Source: Cryptomeria japonica (Eukaryota; Streptophyta; Pinopsida; Cupressales; Cupressaceae). Taken from it: DNA of 64,000 nt. The stretch spans positions 232,920,733 to 232,984,732 of the forward strand of contig NC_081414.1 of assembly GCF_030272615.1 (NCBI RefSeq), in the 5' to 3' direction. How positions within the stretch are numbered: position 1 is the first letter of the stretch; each line of letters begins with the position of its first letter. The position numbers were made by a program, and so were the translations under genes. The notes under the pieces are model-generated. The model made no database searches, was not told where the DNA came from, and was given only the letters and a program-made list of their open reading frames with translations. Of the stretch, positions 31,531 to 43,670 are shown piece after piece.

Positions 31531-33388
31531 TATTATGATTGAATTCTGGGGAACGAGTACCAATGACAGATTTTGGGGGCGGATGAATTGCCAGATGATG
31601 AGTGTTTCTCGGCATCATAACCAAGATCATATGTGTGCAAAAGGTAATTGTAATAATAGCTGGGTTCATATGAACATGAGTGGCAATCTCAAAATTGTGA
31701 AAGACTCTTTACAAGGGGAAACCAAAAATTCAGAGTTTTACCCGCGGGCCGAGAGTTGTAACAGAGGATATTGTTACCTGGAAAGCAGAATGGGAGGCAA
31801 CCTTAACAGGAATGAACCTTCAGGTTGCGAGCACTAGAAGAGTGAAAGAAAGGTGTGGAGAAGGCTCCATAGACACGGTTTCACTGATTATATGGAGAAG
31901 CTCCATGGTAGTAGAAACTCTGTGTCTCACGAGTTTGCTAAAAGCTGGAGCAATAACAGGGCTACCCTGTTTGGGAAAATTTGGCAAATCGATGAAAGTT
32001 TGATCTCGGAGGTCACAGGACTCAAGATGGAGGGGACAAAATTCTATAGGGATAGAAAGTATGCTGTTGAGGCCTTCAAAAATTTCCCTAAGACGAAGGA
32101 TGAGAAGGGAAACTTGGCGAAGAAGGACAACATATCATACTTCACCCCCCAACAGGTAAAACCTTTCTGGCAAAAAGTTCTTAGGGCTTTAATGGAATAT
32201 TTAACTGTGGATGGTAGGTTTACAAAAATTTACAATTATCATTTCACCATTCTGAACCACTTCCGCCATGGGGCTAAAATATCTTTGCCCTTCTATTTAG
32301 CCTCTTCTCTAAATGAGAGCCTGGCCGACCATATTAAAAAACCCAGCTCCTACCCTCTTGCGCACCAGGGACTCATTCTGCTGATTTATGAATATATGAA
32401 GGATAAGACTAGGGCTACCAAGGATGACCCTTTAATCATCAATGCTCAGATTTCTGAGAAATGCAAAGACTCTGATTCGACTGGGGAGACCAACACCCCT
32501 ACCCATAAAAAAAGGAAGGTTGAAATTGTGCAGGAAGAAAAGGATGTGCTTTGTGAGGAAGAAGAGGGAAAGAATAAGGAAAATATTTTTGAAATGGAGA
32601 TTAACAAGGAGGAGAATTATGGGTAAGGAGAGGAAGGGGCAATTCTGAGAATCATCAACCTAACCCTGAAGGCTCGGAAACTGAGAAAGAGGCTCTGAAG
32701 CTTAAGGAAGGTGAAAACCCTAATGTGGAGGAGATGGAACAGAGCAAGGATTCTGCGGACACCATTCTGGATACTGCTCGCAATTGCACCCTTGAATTCT
32801 TCAATTTTCAGAAGTGGGTGGTGGAAAACATTACCAGCATGCAGGGTAAACAAAGGGAGCTGGAAGTTAAAATCAACAAGTTGATCAACATGTCCGACTC
32901 TAGGAAGTAGCACGAGGAGACAGAGAATAGTGAAGTGGAGGAGGAAATGGAAATGGAAGACTGGTTGGAGAAAGATTTAATAAAAGGCGACCTGAAACAT
33001 CTGGAGGACGTCATCAAAATAATGAAGGAACAGGTGGAGGAGGATAAGGACAATGTCAATGCCCGGATGGCTAGAAATGAGAAAGCCTTGAAAAGCCTTA
33101 TGGACCATAGCCTCCAGGTTCTTAAAGTCTCCTCCCAGAACATGAATGTGCTGGTGAATCAACTGGAAAAGAAAAAATAGTAGAAGAACCTGGTAGTTAT
33201 TGAAGATGCTCCTACTTCCAGCCTAAGCCACCAGACCCCTAGGCGTAGAACCAGGCAGACTACGGTGGAGAAGGATATGAAGATGAAAGAAAGCCAGATT
33301 GCTCAGGAAAATACCGACTTGAGGGAAGTGGCCAAGGCAATGATGCTTTTGGTGCAGGATGCAGAAGAAACCATGAAGAATTTCTAAA
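31517..33388 (+). pseudogene. LINE ORF3: extra ORF downstream of ORF2, coiled-coil rich
   Basis: An ATG at 31517 overlaps the ORF2 end by 14 nt in another frame (a second ATG is at 31535). Reading through a TAG at 31835-31837, the frame runs to 32626 (LHRHGFTDYMEKL, IDESLISEVTGLKMEGTKFY, YFTPQQVKPFWQKVLRALMEYL, HFRHGAKISLPFYLASSL, then a KKRKVE nuclear-localisation-like word). After a one-base frame change near 32630-32645 the protein continues as a long Glu/Lys-rich coiled coil (about 32644-33180) and ends near 33388. Plant L1 elements normally have two ORFs. The VTGL(x)(x)EG block resembles a domain of plant transposon-associated proteins; this is a weak match by eye. Function unknown. Confidence 0.65.
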
Positions 33389-33562
33389 TTTATGTTTATG
33401 CTAGACTTGGGGCCAATTTATTGCTGGCCTCTTGCTGTCCTTTCCTCTGTTGCTGGTCTTTTTGCTGGGTTTTTTGCAGCTATTGTGTTTTGTTTCTTTC
33501 CTGAATATCTTTCATATGTAACTAGGTTTCGGGTCCCTTAAAACCTATTTTTAATTAATCAA
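33389..33562 (+). other. LINE 3' end
   Basis: A short T-rich 3' untranslated region (ctgctggcctcttgctgtc, ttgctgggttttttgcag) finishing CCTATTTTTAATTAATCAAAAA. There is no long poly(A). The Copia-1 LTR resumes directly after it. Confidence 0.6.
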
Positions 33563-33654
33563 AAACAACCTTCTCAATATCCTTATTGAAATGCCAACAA
33601 TCTCTCATTGTAATTGGAATGCCAACCTTCTTCTTGTTTGTTATAATACCAACA
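33563..33654 (-). repeat. Copia-1 left (3') LTR, last part
   Basis: CAACCTTCTCAATATCC... to ATACCAACA, matching the end of the right LTR (39741-39832) almost base for base. It shows that the LINE sits 92 bp from the LTR edge. Confidence 0.9.
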
Positions 33655-33666
33655 ATCTCCCCCTTT
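33655..33666 (-). promoter_or_regulatory. Copia-1 polypurine tract
   Basis: On the minus strand AAAGGGGGAGAT lies directly before the TGTTGG start of the 3' LTR. The further context (CATCAATGCC) is shared with the tracts of LARD-4 and LARD-5. Confidence 0.85.
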
Positions 33667-34069
33667 GGCATTGATGGCAAAACCAATTGATTTGACTGTA
33701 TTGATTCGGATTCAGATTGCTGTGAAATTCTTGAAATGCTCTCCCTCTGCCATTAGTCTTCTTTCTGGTTTTGTAATGTAGTCTTCTCCTTTGGTTAGTA
33801 GACTTCTCCCCCATACATTAGTCTTCTCCCCCTTTGACAACAATGCCAAAAATGAAAAGAACTAAAAACATAATTTCTTCCTCTGAGAAGTGAATTCCAT
33901 GTTGTTATGGATCAATTGAGTCTCGGTCAGAGCATTTTGTCTTCAATTCCTATTCCCTGTTTATTGTTTCTTGCACACCTTTAGAAAACCTCCTAAAGTG
34001 TGTAAATCAACATCAACTCCTAAAAGATATTCTGTAGAGTCATCAAATTGATGCTTTCACCAAACTCGG

Positions 34070-35510
34070 TCAGTGAATGGAAGATAGGGGTAGGACCCTT
34101 AACTGACTTCTGAGATACTCAAAAGTGTCCTTTGGCAGTGGCTTGGTGAAGATGTCTGCAATTTGTTCCTTTGTGATAACATACTCCAAAACCACTTTCT
34201 TCTCTTGAACTTCTTCTCTAAGATAATGATATTTGATAGAGATATGCTTTGTCTTAGAGTGCATAACAAGATTCTTTGAAATGTTAATGGCACTAGTGTT
34301 ATCATAGAATATAGTTACTGCCTCGATAACTTGCTCATTTATACCTTCCAACAGTTGTTTGATCCATGCTATATTGGTGCAATTCAGTGCTGCAGCAACA
34401 TATTCAGCTTCTACTGTTGACTGAGAAACACATCCTTGTTTCTTGCTAAGCCAATTCACTAGTCTTTCTCCTAAAAAGAAAGCTCCTCCATTTGTGCTTT
34501 TCCTGTCATCAATGTTGCCTACCCAATCAGCATCAGTATAAACTTTTAAATCAAAAACATTTCCTTTCCGATATACTAAGCCATAATCTTCAGTGCCTTT
34601 TAAGTATCTAAAATTCTTTTGATTGCCATCATGTGTGTTTCCTTAGGATCTGCAGAAAATCTTGCAACAATACCTACTACATGTGCTATATCTGGCCTGC
34701 TGTGAACAACATATTGCAACTTTCCAATCATAGATCAGTAAAGTGTCTCATCAACAGATGTAGATTCATCATTCTTTGATAGTTTATAGTTGGTAGTCAT
34801 AGGAGTACTTACTGGTTTTGAATCCTCCATTCCAAATTTCTTCAAGATTTCCTTTATGTACTTGGATTGGGTAATGAAAATCTCATGTTTCATTTGTAGT
34901 ATCTGCAGACCTATAAAATATTTTATCTCACCGATTAATGACATCTCAAATTCTTTACTCATTTCATTTCCAAAGTTCTTGCATAGAGAGTCATTTCCAC
35001 TAAAGATAATATCATCAACAAATATGGCTGAGATCAGTATTCCATTTTTATCATTCTTCATGGACATATTGTTGTTTTCACTTGTTCTTATAAAACCAAT
35101 TTTGATCAAATATGAGTGCAATCTCTCATACCATGCTCTAGGTGCTTGTTTCAGACCATATAAAGCTTTGTTCAATTTACATACCTGATCATTATTTTCT
35201 CCTTCAACAAATCCTTCAGGTTGTTCAATGAAAACTTCTTCTTCTAATATACCATTCAGAAATACAGATTTGACATCCATGTGATATACCTTGAAATTCT
35301 TGTAAGCAGCATATGCCAACAATATTCTTACTCTTTCAAGTCTTGCCACAGGTGCAAAAGTCTCACCATAATCAATTCCTTCTTCTTGGGCATAACCTTT
35401 GCAAACTAGTCTTGCTTTATTCTGAATGACCTCACCTTTTTCATTTAGCTTGTTTATGAAGATCCACTTTGTATCGATTACATTTTGTCCTTCGGTCTTG
35501 GGACCAATGT
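34070..35510 (-). pseudogene. pol: Copia-1 reverse transcriptase and RNase H
   Basis: On the minus strand: [72 protein letters not shown] and the catalytic [10 protein letters not shown]. Then RNase H with VYTDADWVGNIDDRKSTNG, VSQSTVEAEYVA and ADIFTKPLPKD near the end. The order and motifs are those of Ty1/copia. There is a one-base frameshift in an A run near 35480, a second near 34615, and a TGA at 34735-34737 where the family has Arg (LYRSMIGKL-type). The stop after RVLPLSSIH at 34070 is probably the natural end region. Confidence 0.9.
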
Positions 35511-36799
35511 CCATGTGTCATTCTTCTTGATTTGATCAATCTCTTCTGTCATAGCATTTATCCAATCTTCACTGTTAAATGCCTCTTTCACTATTCTCTG
35601 TTCAAATTCAAATATTAGACATGTGTTCTATGTCAGTTTGTTCCTTGTCATCACTGGATCATTCTTATCTCCTATAATCTGACTTGGTGCATGATTCCTT
35701 CTAACATACTTGGCTAATATAGGCTCGGTAGGCTCTGTATGATCTTCTTCATCACTCGGTAACTAGATATTCTCTCCATTTTCTTCAGCACTCTTCTTGG
35801 TAGGACTTCTCGGTTGAACATAAACAAATCCTTCATAATCTTCTGGTTCTTTGGAGTTTCCTTCATCATTTCTTTCTGCAAATTCATCAATTTTCACATT
35901 TGCACTTTCTACTATTTTGTTAGATGATTTGATCAGACATTTAAATGCTTTGCTTCTAGAAGAATAACCTAGAAATGTTCCTTCTTCACTTTTCTGATCA
36001 AACTTACCATTTCTATTATCTTTGTGAACATAGCATCTACTCCCAAAAATTTTAAAATAACTTACATTAGGTTTCTTGTCATACCAGATTTCATAAGGTG
36101 TCTTCAAAGTTCCTTTCTTCAGTTGTACTCGATTCAGGGTGTAAAGTGCTGTGCTTATTGCTTCTCTCCAAAATGTTTGTGGAACCTTATTTTCAATCAT
36201 CAAGGTTCTGGCACAATCCACAATAGATCTGTTCCTTCTCTCAGCTATCCCATTCTGCTGTGGAGTTCTCAGTGTAGAGACTTGTCTTTTTATACCAAGA
36301 TCATTGAAAAATAAGTTGAACTCATCAGAAGTAAACTCTCCTCCTCTATCTGATCTGAGACATTTCAATTGTCTTCCTGTTTCATTTTCAACTCTAGCCT
36401 TGTACCATTTAAACATTTGAAAAGGTTCTGATTTTTCTTTTAAAAACATTACTGACATCATCCTTGAGTAATCATCCACAAATAATATGAAATATTTATC
36501 ACCATAATAACTCTAAACTTTCATAGGACCACAAAGATCAGTATGCACAAGATATAAAATTCCCTTAGAAGTGTAGGACTTACTTGTAAAGCTTGATCTT
36601 GTCATCTTACCCATCTGGCATCCTCGGCACATAGCATTCTCAGGTTTTTCAAGACTCGGTATACCTCTTACTCGGTGCATCTTACTTATTTTGATCAGAT
36701 TATCAAAATTAACATGACAAAACCTTTTATGCCATAACCAGGTATCATCTATCCTTGCATATAGACATTTATTCCGAGTTGAGTCAAGATGAAATCTAT
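35511..36799 (-). pseudogene. pol: Copia-1 integrase with pre-integrase zinc domain
   Basis: The pre-integrase HHCC is present on the minus strand (WLWHKRFCH, then CRGCQMGKM). The catalytic residues follow: D in HTDLCGPM, D in RSDRGGEFTS, E in QQNGIAERRNR. Then come W.EAISTALYTLNRV and the C-terminal FKIFGSRCYVH block. It would insert the cDNA. A TAG at 36513-36515 (CAG in the family context, MKVQSYYGDKY-type) splits it, and TAGs follow at 35763 and near 35628. A linker to RT covers about 35511-35762. Confidence 0.9.
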
Positions 36800-38252
36800 T
36801 ACCTCTTGTTTGTGTCACGGTAGCAGCTAACTTTCCATGCTTGTCATGGACTTTGACAATTCCTTTTTCAAACTCTATTCGGTAACCTGTGTTGTTTAGT
36901 TGTGCTACACTCAACAAATTGTATTTCAAACCTTCAACCCAATAAACATCATTACATTTAGCATTTCCAAGAAGTGTTATGGATCCTTTACCTCTTACCA
37001 GACATGGTGCATCATCACCAAATCTTACATAGCCTCCATCATAATCATCTAATTTAATAAACTTGTGTTTATCACCTGTCATGTGATGTGAGCAACCACT
37101 ATCTATGATCCAAGAATCATTAGTATTTATATGAGATATTAAAGCTTTTTCTTCATACCTTTCTTCATCTGATCCATCTTTGATAGCCACATAAACAACT
37201 TCCTCTGTATCAGTTTCATCTGATTTATCATCATTAGATTCCTCATTAGCTATTAGACATGTCTTTTTATCTCTTTTCCTGAAGTCTCGGTGTCCTCTGT
37301 AATGATTATCTTTCTGACTGTCATCTCGGTAATCTCTCTTTTCACTAGATTCTTTGTCAGGACAGTTAGAAGCCATATGTCCTATCTTATCACAATTGAA
37401 ACATTTTAAAGGTAGCTTTTCTTTATACTTACCTTTTCCTCTCGGTAGCCTTCTGGCTAATAGTGCTTCAAACTCTTCTTGCTTTCTGATTTCCTCATAC
37501 AGTTTGTGTACCTCCTCCATATTTTTGCCAAATCTTTCACTTGCTCCATTGTGATTCCCTTCAGAGTACTTATACTTTCTATCATTGTAATCATCAGTTT
37601 CATCAATATGAAAAGAACTGAATGCAGATTCAACTTTATTTACCGATGACCCACTGTTATCAAAGTTACTTGACTCAAATGCATGTAGCTTACCAATAGT
37701 AGCATCTAAAGAAACTGGCATATTGGGTACGGACCTCAATTCATTGATTGCAGAGACTCAGATTGCATAGGCAGGTAGAAGGGTTCTTAGCATCTTACTT
37801 GTTACATACTTTTCTTCAATAGTTCCTCCTGCTCCTTTGATTTGATTTACAATCTCCTTTAGTCTTGTACTATACTGGGTTATGTTCTCACCTTCATTCA
37901 TCCTCATAGATTCAAGTTTTCCTCTTAGACTATCCACTTTTGCTCTTTGAACATGTTCATCTCCACCATACACAAATATGAGCTTAGTCCACATTGCCTT
38001 TGCATCAGTACATCCTTTTAGATCATTAAACTTTGAGTCAGTCAATGCATATGTTATTTCAATCATTGCTTGAATATGTTCTTGTTTTGCCTTTATCTCT
38101 TCCATTGTCAATGGATAGGTGCTTGGTGTGATGAAATCGGTCTCCAGATAATAGACAACATATTCTCCAATTCCTGATAGATGCAGCTTCATCCTTTTCT
38201 GCCATGTAGAGAAACTTGACTTATTCAGCTTCAGTGCATCCCTCTTATACAT
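36800..38252 (-). pseudogene. gag: Copia-1 gag, zinc knuckle and protease
   Basis: Likely start ATG at 38252-38250 (MYKRDALKLNKSSFSTWQKRM), 52 bp inside the primer site. A UBN2/gag-like domain follows (ITYALTDSKFNDLKGCTDAKAMWTKL, LRGKLESMRMNEGENITQY). A TGA at 37758-37760 replaces an Arg codon. The same frame continues with the knuckle CFNCDKIGHMASNCP and the protease motif WIIDSGCSHHMTGD. A copia protease uses this DSG aspartate to cut the polyprotein. Confidence 0.9.
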
Positions 38253-38303
38253 CTTTTGGATCTTTAACTCAAGTGCCTTTAAACTTTTCTTCTGGAGTCC
38301 AAA

Positions 38304-38315
38304 GCTCTGATACCA
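38304..38315 (-). promoter_or_regulatory. Copia-1 primer binding site
   Basis: The minus strand reads TGGTATCAGAGC two bases after the 5' LTR, a perfect initiator-Met tRNA primer site. Confidence 0.95.
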
Positions 38316-38317
38316 AT

Positions 38318-39832
38318 TGATAGTTCTGATACTAAATATGATTAGTACACATGCCAAGATAACAATATGAGAGGGGGGGGGGGTGAATCATTCAAACTTA
38401 ATCTTCAATAAAAACAACAGATTCAACCTTGGTAACCTTATCAGAAAAACAGTAATGCATGCAGACCCATAAATAGATAAGATCACAAACATATAACACC
38501 AGATTTAATGTGGAAACCCAAATAGGGAAAAACTATTGTGGGATTTCGGACCCAATAAGAAATATACTCTTCTAGAGTATGCTCGGTTAAAAGCAAATCC
38601 TATTAAAGATTACAAACACATTGCTAGATGTGACCCGGTTAAGAGATTTCCCTCAGATCTGTTAGGATCTTCACCTTGTTAGAAGTGACCTTGTTAAAGG
38701 ATTTCAAACACTCAATAAGAATCTTACCTTGCTAGAGGATTTTACAAATAAGACTGTTAAGTCCACTCGGTTAAGAGATTTTCGGCTACTTCTCAAAATA
38801 ACAGTAATAAAAATATGTCTGCAACTTCACATCTAAAAATGTTGAAGCAGATTCTTATTTGCTCAATACAATCAATTCATAGGACTTATCTTGTCCCTCT
38901 GTTGGGCTCTATACTTTGTTATAAAAACACGTCTTCAAGCTTCTGTGCTCGGTAATCACTATGTAGCATCCCTGTGCATACACTGGCCCGCATACATTGT
39001 TTATCAACAGTTTCCTATTTATAAACAATCTTCCAACCGCTTAATCTCCTTGATCACATTTCCCATGATCAATCATAGCCATCAAATCTTCAATCTTGTC
39101 CAAGTTCAATGTATCCTTTGATCTGAAAACATTTTACCCCACCTTGGAACTTGCATTTTCACCTTGGAACTTGTGTTAGGGTATTGCGGTTCAATCTGAG
39201 CTGTAGATCTTCCTACCGATCTTTCTTTACCATAGATTCTTTAACAATCTTCATACACGGCTTACCAATCATTTAATCTGCTCCACCTCATCAGCTTCCT
39301 TCATTAAATATCACATGTAAACATTTAATGCATTATGTTATAGCTCGGTTGTAACTCGGTAAATACTAAACTTCACTTGGTAGACATTCTGCCTTCATTA
39401 ACCGATAGCGATAACCTTAGGGTTTACCGACTAGGTTCTTTGCTTGGTAACATAGTATAGTATTAACCTTTCAAATAATAGCATATGTAGGATATCAAAA
39501 CAATCTAAACATCATGATCTCATCATTGTCTAACTCGGTAATAGTTGCCCATTGAATAACTTATCCCCTTATTCATCATATTCTTTCTGTGTCTTTTACC
39601 AACATCTTTATACTCATCAACTCATACTTCTTAAGATATGGCAACATCATACTGAATTAGAAAATCAATTTCTTGACATCAATGACAAAATAATAATATT
39701 AAGACAGTAATCATCCTTAATCAATTATATCCATAGTCATCAACAACCTTCTCAATATCCTTATTGAAATGCCAACAATCTCTCATTGTAATTGGAATGC
39801 CAACCTTCTTCTTGTTTGTTATAATGCCAACA
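38318..39832 (-). repeat. Copia-1 right (5') LTR
   Basis: 1515 bp, TGATAGTTCTG...ATGCCAACA in plus-strand reading. It is uninterrupted and so defines where the LINE broke the left copy. Confidence 0.92.
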
Positions 39833-39833
39833 A

Positions 39834-41236
39834 CTTCTACAATGGGGTGCTCCTGCACCAGAATACAACCTGGTGGAAAACAATTCTTTGAATCACAAAA
39901 CTGTTTAGCCTGTCATCTTGCACCATGACAATGTTGGATATGTGGATATATCATATTACAAAATATATCTTTAAACTGAATGTAGGGCAATTCACTCTCT
40001 TTCAACATATTTTTTTTGGATTCAGTTCCTTACTTACTTTGGTATGTCTCATATTCAAGTCTCTTCCATATAACTAGTGCATGAATATCAATATTCTTAG
40101 TTTGCAACACAAACTTACTCAAAAATCCACAATCATTGCATTGACCTTTTATACATTGTATTTTGAACTCATCTGAATCTTTGAATTTATCACATAAAAT
40201 ATACTTCACAAATTATGTTGTACTTGTAGGAATGACTAGATTTGTATTAATTGTTGTCATGAACTTCTTATATGATTGCAAGTGTAGATGAAATTCAACA
40301 TGATTTAGACAACAACAAGTTTCACATACCTTATTTATGCGTACAAAGCAAGGACAAAATCTTTCAAACATCCTTTGGAAAATCTTTACATCTGAAAATT
40401 CTTGCTTGAATGCTTCAAACAATTCACTTTGTGTTATATCTAAGAAATGTTTTGGATGTGTAATATTTTTACCATATTCATCTATCATTTGTATAGTATC
40501 CCTTCTATTGGAAGAAACACGAGATTGGTTGGTCCAATAATCAATGACCTGTCTTTTTACATCTTCAGAAATTCTATCTTTTCTAGGAACCCTACTGATA
40601 TTTACCCAATTCTTTTCGATGTTTTCATCCAACATATTTCTCTTCCTAATGTATCTTTGAACAGTTCTTCTAGATACATGCATTAATTGAGAAATTGCAT
40701 TAACTTGTTTTTTACGAGTCAATTCCTTACTATTAATCATAGTCATCAATGCTCTACGTGCAACACTTAAATCAACACCTCGACTTGTGTTCTCAATACA
40801 ATTCAATGCTTCTTGTAAATTTTCAATTATAGTTTCTTTTACTATTATATCAGGAGAACTTTTCTTATTACCACTCCAAAACAGGTTTCATTTTCCCTTT
40901 TCCTAAATAACTTAGCAAATAATTGTGCTCTTCCAATAATAGTCTTATTTTTAAAATAATCATCCCACAAATTCTTACAATGCAATTTTAATGTGTTTTC
41001 AGGTATCATATCTTTAGATGAAATTTCATTGAAAATAATATCTTCATCCATTTCCATCAAATTTTCCATACTAGAAAAAAAATTTCATCTCCTACCTGAG
41101 TAGATGTTTCTTGAACATCATCAGGTTAATCTTGAACAACAACAGATTGTTGTTGACTACATTTTCTATGACCTTTCATCTTATCGTCCCTTTTACGATC
41201 ATACAACCTTGATCTAGTCCTCTTATTCCCCAATGC
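39834..41236 (-). pseudogene. split transposase-like gene, N-terminal exon with helix-turn-helix
   Basis: The minus-strand reading starts in a basic stretch (RLYDRKRDDKMKGHRK, about 41210-41165) and runs through IFNEISSKDMIPENTLKLHCKNLW to an HTH-like region (VNAISQLMHVSRRTVQRYIRKRN, about 40705-40635). After it come PRKDRISEDVKRQVIDYW, a Cys/His block (RFCPCFVRINKVCETCCC), a second one (IQCIKGQCNDCG) and CDSKNCFPPGCIL at the left edge. It would bind DNA through the HTH. Damage: stops at about 41120, 40213, 40030 and 39915, plus two one-base shifts, both in T runs (near 41080 and 40882). Alternatively the T-run shift near 41080 is a real intron (CTCAG|GTAGGAG ... TTTTCTAG). Copia-1 starts at the left edge. 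Confidence 0.6.
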
Positions 41237-43670
41237 AAAAAATATTTAGATCTTCAAAATTTTGTGCTTTGAACCTAAAAACAAAACATGCAAATATGCA
41301 GATCTTCAAAATTTAGTGCTTTTTACTAAAAATGTTATATATTTAATTACTTTTCCTCTGTTCTTAACAAGAAAAATGTAATTAGTGAAATGTATAAATA
41401 ATTTTGCATTCTTAAACTTAACATGTGTAAATTTTATCCATTTAGATCATTTGACTTGAAGTCCAATTTTTATAATTTAGAAAATGAAAAAATAAGGCTC
41501 AAGAAATTTAGGAGCATTGATAAAAAGTAAGAAATTAAGTATACTTCAATTAGATACATTTGACTATATGCAATGTACATATGAACGTGATTTAATAACA
41601 TTAATTGCTTGAAATCACTTAACTAATATATAGAGAATTTGAGTCAAGTATTAGGAAATAAAATAAAATATAATTCAGTATTAAATAGTGTTGGTATATG
41701 GCCAAGTAATGGTTATCGTGGTATCATAGTGACTAAATAATATGGTTAATCTAAAAAATATTTAATTTCCAAAAAAAATCTAATTTTGTAAATTAAGCAT
41801 GATTGAAAAAATAATTTAAAATAACATACTTGGAAAGGGTAGATGCCTTCCCAAAAAAAATTCAAAATCTTCGCCCCTTTAAAAAATTAGAAATATTCGC
41901 CCCTTTATAATCTTCCCACTCGCTCCAAAATGCCACTTTATTTGAAAAAAAAAATGATTTTTTGCAAAAATAACTCTTATTATTTTCGCACTTGATTGTT
42001 TTGGTTTTTTTAATGGGAAAAATAATTCTTTTTTATATGTGGCTCAAGTGACCGGTTGCGTCGGCCCTCACAGTTCCAGCTGGAACCCTTCCGACCGAAA
42101 CGACTTATGTGGAATGCCAAGTGGCAGCCACATCAACAAAAATGATGATTTTCTCAAACTTGTCACTTCTGCAACAAAATTCAATAGGTTAATTAAACTT
42201 ATTAAAAAAATTAAAAATACCCTTTTTTAGAGATTGAAGTCATGATTTTACTCATATAACTTTTTTAATGTTTTGATTACATTTAATATATAAAAAATTA
42301 AAAATACTACAACTAGGTATTCTTTTGTTCGATAACAGGGTGCTTTGAAAAACAAAAAGAAATATTGAATCACTTCAAAAAAAATTGAAAATAATATGGT
42401 TTACTAGAAGAGAGAGTCTTCTCCAAAAGGGTATTTTTAGTTTTTGAATTATCATAAATTGAATAGACAAATTGTGGTGGGAGACAAAAACTGTCAAATT
42501 CTGGTGTATTCAACTTCCAAATGCTATTACAAAGAAAATATACATCAATTTTTTTTAAAAAAATTTCATGCACTATATAAATATGTGATCTATAACGGAT
42601 ATCAAAATGCAAAAAAAAATTTGATTTACATTTACTTTTGAGGTGGGAACCAAACCCCATTTTTTCAGCGTTTTTCAACAATAAAAAAAGGGACTTTAAA
42701 GCAAAAAAAACATATAAATTATTGAATTTTTTTTTCAAAAAATAGTAGACTTAAACTTCAACAAATTTTACACATTTCATTAGTTTACATCATCTTCAAA
42801 TTTAAAATGCAAATGACACTTTTATGGCGACGAAATTGAACAGTTATTGTTGTATTAGCCTTTTCCATTGTAAAAGTGTGACACGGGTTTGTACTTTTAC
42901 CCACTTATATTCATTGTAAATTTTTACTTCATAGATATATTATTGAAGTTTACATGGCTTGAGAGCCAATATTATATATCAATATTTAAATAAGATGTAT
43001 ATGTATTGTTACTTGGAATAAGCACTTGAACCTTGAGATTGTATTTATGACATCATGCAATTATTGGAAATATATTGTTATTTATCCTTTATGTGTATTT
43101 TATTTAATTATGTAAAATAATTAAGAATAAGAGTTTTACACTCTTGCTCGAGATACCGTAAAGGTTTTTCCTCTCACAATTTTCTACAAATTGGAGTCCC
43201 AAGATGGTAGTGTTATGTTGAGTTCTTATAGGTAATAGAGTTTTGTTGAGGTGGAGAGTAGTGAAGTGTATTGTTGTATGTTTTATTGTGAAGATTATTA
43301 ATATACTTTCCCTCTTTCTAGAGTGGATTTATTCCTGAAAGGGTTTCTCTATGTAAATTTGATGTCTATGTGGTTTTCTGATTTTTCGATTCGAGTTGAA
43401 TATGCAATCACATACATATTTCATATTTGGTAATCTTATTTCTCAAGTTTTCTATCACCATATATAAGTTAATATTGCAATATTTCTTACCTTTTTTTCA
43501 ACATTTTAAAACTATAAAAAAATGTAAATTTCATACTTTTACACCATGTTATTATTATATCTAAAAGTGATTCAAATATTTATCAATTATAAAAAACTTC
43601 GAGTTTCAAGATTTTCAACTTTTGACCCTTTTCTATCACCATTGTTTTGCACTTACCCAATAGTGGAGGA
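41237..43670. other. upstream region of the split gene, no gene seen
   Basis: A+T-rich sequence with long A and T runs. No ORF looks like a protein. The one GC-richer patch is 42037-42133, where ATGTGGCT and AGCCACAT form an inverted repeat around a 14-bp perfect palindrome (gttccagctggaac, 42073-42086). It could be promoter DNA of the split gene or part of an undetected transposon end. Confidence 0.45.

Larger units (their letters stand above)
25630..33562 (+). mobile_element. L1-type LINE with three ORFs
   Basis: A plus-strand non-LTR retrotransposon inside the left LTR of Copia-1: the LTR sequence breaks after CATAGTCATCAA and resumes at about 33563 with CAACCTTCTC, exactly as it reads uninterrupted at 39736-39760. 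The order is ORF1 (nucleic-acid binding), ORF2 (endonuclease, RT, zinc finger, RNase H), then an extra ORF3 and a short 3' end finishing TTAATTAATCAAAAA. There is almost no 5' UTR (ORF1 ATG within about 10 bp of the junction), so the copy may be slightly 5'-truncated. I cannot define a target duplication beyond a few bases. Confidence 0.9.
24177..39832 (-). mobile_element. Copia-1: Ty1/copia LTR retrotransposon, interrupted by a LINE
   Basis: LTRs lie at 24177-33654 (left, split by the LINE) and 38318-39832 (right). Plus-strand ends are TGATAGTTCTG and GCCAACA. Flanking 5-mers are GCTTC (24172-24176) and ACTTC (39833-39837), a target duplication with one change. The minus strand carries the Met primer site, gag with zinc knuckle, protease, integrase, RT and RNase H in copia order (integrase before RT). 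It inserted at or within a few bases of an exon end of the split transposase-like gene. The coding region has at least five stops and two frameshifts and is inactive. Confidence 0.92.

Noticed and set aside
34790-35188. 132-codon plus-strand ORF
   Set aside because: Antisense to the Copia-1 reverse transcriptase, which carries all catalytic motifs.
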